A stretch of DNA of 6,407 nt from Spirochaetaceae bacterium (lineage in GTDB: Bacteria > Spirochaetota > Spirochaetia > SZUA-6 > Bin103): contig JAPOQV010000276.1 of NCBI GenBank assembly GCA_026710565.1, positions 1 to 6,407 on the forward strand. Reading direction: 5' to 3'. A model generated the notes under the pieces. The model made no database searches and was not told where the DNA came from. It worked only from the letters and a program-made list of their open reading frames with translations. Shown here one piece after another: positions 4,973 through 6,407 of this stretch; position 1 is the first letter of the stretch; every line of letters begins with the position of its first letter. Position numbers and translations under genes: made by a program.

Positions 4973-6407
4973 CTACCCGGGGACGATGCGCAGGCGGCAC
5001 CGCGGTGCCACCGCCAGCGGGGACTCGGCGCGTCCGATCCCGTCGATCCTGAGCGTGCCGTCACGGTCGCTCAGGTTCGCAAGCACGTATTCGGCGCCGT
5101 CGCCGCGCTCCAGGTGGAAGGTGAGAGGCGCATCGGCGCGCAGCGCCAAGCCTCCCCACTCGATGCGCGTCGTCTCCACCGCGTACAGGTACTCGAGCGC
5201 GCCACCGTCCCCCACGCAGAGCACGACCACCGCCCCGTCGGTCGCGAGCTCGCCGTAACGGGTCGGCACCGGCTTCCACGCGTAGGAGACCGCGACGTAC
5301 ACCGTGCTGCCGCCGCGCTCGACGGCAAGCCCGGCCGCCTCGCTTTCCAGTCCCCGGTGCTCCGTGCTCACCGCCAGCTCCCGGACGCTGCCGATCGCGG
5401 GCTGACCGCGAAACGGCTCGATCACCGTCAGGTAGCGCGTGCGCGCATGCGGCGTGGGCGCCTGGCGTCGCGCGAAGAGCACGTCCAGCCGTTCGTCCAG
5501 GGTCGTCCCCGGCGCCGTCGCGGCGATCACCTCGGTCTCCGCTTCTCCCAACATCGTCAACCGCACGCCCTGGCCCTCGCTCGCGAACGTCGCCGTCCAG
5601 GTCCCGTCCGCGCTTCCCCGGCGGACGTCCCGAATGTGCTGGTAGCCGTTGTCCTTCCCCAGCGCCTTGTCGTCCTCGACGAGCTCCGCGCTCACCCGCA
5701 GCTCGCCGAAGTTGCGGTACACCCAGTCGATCTGTCGCCCGCGCTGCCGGTTCGGCCCCGCGCCGCCCACGCCGAACACGTCGATGACGAACGCCCCGTC
5801 GACGAGAATGGCCGTCCGTCGCATCCGCACCCCGTGCTGGTAGTCGTGGGCCGATGCGTCCGCCACCTGCACCCGCGGACCGGCCTCGAACCGCTCCAGC
5901 TCGCCGCCGATCCGATGCTGGGACACCTGGTCCACCACCACGGTGTTGTGGCTGACCGTCTGCCGGAACCAGTCGTGCGACTCGGGCAGGCTGTAGTTGC
6001 AGATGCCCAGGTCCGGGGCCTGCACCCGCCCGTTGGCGTAGAGCACGACGTTCAGCTTGTCCAGGTGCCCGTGCCCGCCGCCGTGCGGCCCGTACTGCAG
6101 CAGGAGCTGCACCTCCTCCACGTCGCGGCCCGGTGCGCGGGCGCGCAGAATCGCGTAGCCGCTGGCGGGAAAGTTGACGCTCTCCCGGACCGGCGGACGC
6201 GTCTGGGGCTGCCACACCGGAGTCAGCCAGAGCGGCGCCACGTAGCCGCGACGCAGCCCGCGCGCGCGTTCGTCACCATCCGACACGCGCCCTGGGACCA
6301 GCAGCGGCCGCACGTCCTCGTCCCGCGTGCGCGCGTAATACACCTCCGCCAGCGTGCCGAACACCTCCGTCAGGGACCTGCCGAAGTGGTCGTCGCCGAC
6401 CGCCGGC
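4973..6407 (-). CDS. Heparinase II/III-family polysaccharide lyase, 5' end outside window
   Basis: The reading frame is open to the right edge, so the N-terminus is missing and about 477 residues are visible. The GTG at 6364 is an internal valine: the upstream codons continue sensibly as GDDHFGRSLTE. The visible part is the end of the alpha-toroid followed by the beta-sandwich domain of heparinase II/III-like lyases (the fold shared by PL12, PL15, PL17 and PL21). Diagnostic motifs are GGGHGHLDKLNVVLYANG near 6079-6026, whose His residues line the active-site cleft in this superfamily, and the SHNTVVVDQ box near 5953-5927. The catalytic tyrosine expected in the toroid and any signal peptide would be off the window. 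Such enzymes cleave uronic-acid glycosides by beta-elimination (heparin/heparan, alginate oligomers and others). It heads an operon with the gene at 4026-4964 and lies behind the binding-protein gene. The superfamily is confident; the PL family and substrate are open. Confidence 0.88.
   Translation of the reverse strand, partial: PAVGDDHFGRSLTEVFGTLAEVYYARTRDEDVRPLLVPGRVSDGDERARGLRRGYVAPLWLTPVWQPQTRPPVRESVNFPASGYAILRARAPGRDVEEVQLLLQYGPHGGGHGHLDKLNVVLYANGRVQAPDLGICNYSLPESHDWFRQTVSHNTVVVDQVSQHRIGGELERFEAGPRVQVADASAHDYQHGVRMRRTAILVDGAFVIDVFGVGGAGPNRQRGRQIDWVYRNFGELRVSAELVEDDKALGKDNGYQHIRDVRRGSADGTWTATFASEGQGVRLTMLGEAETEVIAATAPGTTLDERLDVLFARRQAPTPHARTRYLTVIEPFRGQPAIGSVRELAVSTEHRGLESEAAGLAVERGGSTVYVAVSYAWKPVPTRYGELATDGAVVVLCVGDGGALEYLYAVETTRIEWGGLALRADAPLTFHLERGDGAEYVLANLSDRDGTLRIDGIGRAESPLAVAPRCRLRIVPG

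Noticed and set aside
3666..5258. A 530-codon open frame on the + strand
   Set aside because: It lies antisense across the ends of the lyase, the whole unknown gene and the start of the binding-protein gene. Its translation is Arg/Val/His/Gly-rich low complexity typical of an antisense shadow in GC-rich DNA, and no family motif is visible.
4973..6364. Lyase starting at GTG 6364 as a complete protein
   Set aside because: The frame stays open to the window edge with family-like sequence (GDDHFGRSLTE), and the toroid domain would be missing. The gene is partial at its 5' end, not short.

Overview
The window is GC-rich bacterial DNA from a carbohydrate-uptake and polysaccharide-degradation locus. 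It holds five protein genes in two convergent groups. Left (+ strand): two CUT1-type ABC importer permeases of the LplB and LplC/YtcP families, the group that includes the aldouronate (Lpl/Ytc) and alginate (AlgM1/AlgM2) importers. Right (- strand, read from the right edge leftwards): a heparinase II/III-family polysaccharide lyase cut by the window edge, a conserved-looking protein of unknown function, and a large extracellular solute-binding protein of the LipO/LplA/AlgQ type. No ATPase is encoded here. Importers of this family often borrow a shared MsmX/UgpC-like ATPase encoded elsewhere.

Layout: bases 1-186 are non-coding. They hold an extremely G/C-rich, almost adenine-free block with a self-complementary and G-quadruplex-like segment, then a good sigma70-type promoter (TTGACC-17-TAGCAT) whose spacer is built of CCG triplets. 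The two permease genes follow (187-1140 and 1175-2086), joined by four tandem copies of a 16-bp unit that carries the stop codon of the first gene and the start codon of the second. A 12-bp perfect hairpin at 2123-2149 separates the convergent groups. The solute-binding protein gene (2204-3955) has its own Shine-Dalgarno, a 15-bp palindrome (candidate operator) and a TTGACA-17-TAGTTT promoter that starts inside the end of the unknown gene (4026-4964). That gene begins 8 bases after the lyase stop codon (4973), so the two are probably cotranscribed.

Working model (inference): the lyase depolymerises a uronic-acid-containing polysaccharide or oligosaccharide. The binding protein, which carries a DxDxNxQxD calcium-loop-like motif comparable to the EF-hand-like site of AlgQ proteins, captures saccharides and delivers them to the permease pair. 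The substrate cannot be read from the sequence.

Organism: the binding protein has a plain signal peptide ending in VFGSG with no lipobox cysteine, followed by an acidic/alanine-rich stretch. This style is familiar from spirochaete solute-binding proteins. Together with the GC-rich coding and canonical AAGGAGGT ribosome site, a GC-rich free-living Spirochaetota member (or metagenome bin) is my best guess, with low to moderate confidence. I see no RNA genes, CRISPR arrays, insertion sequences or phage genes.
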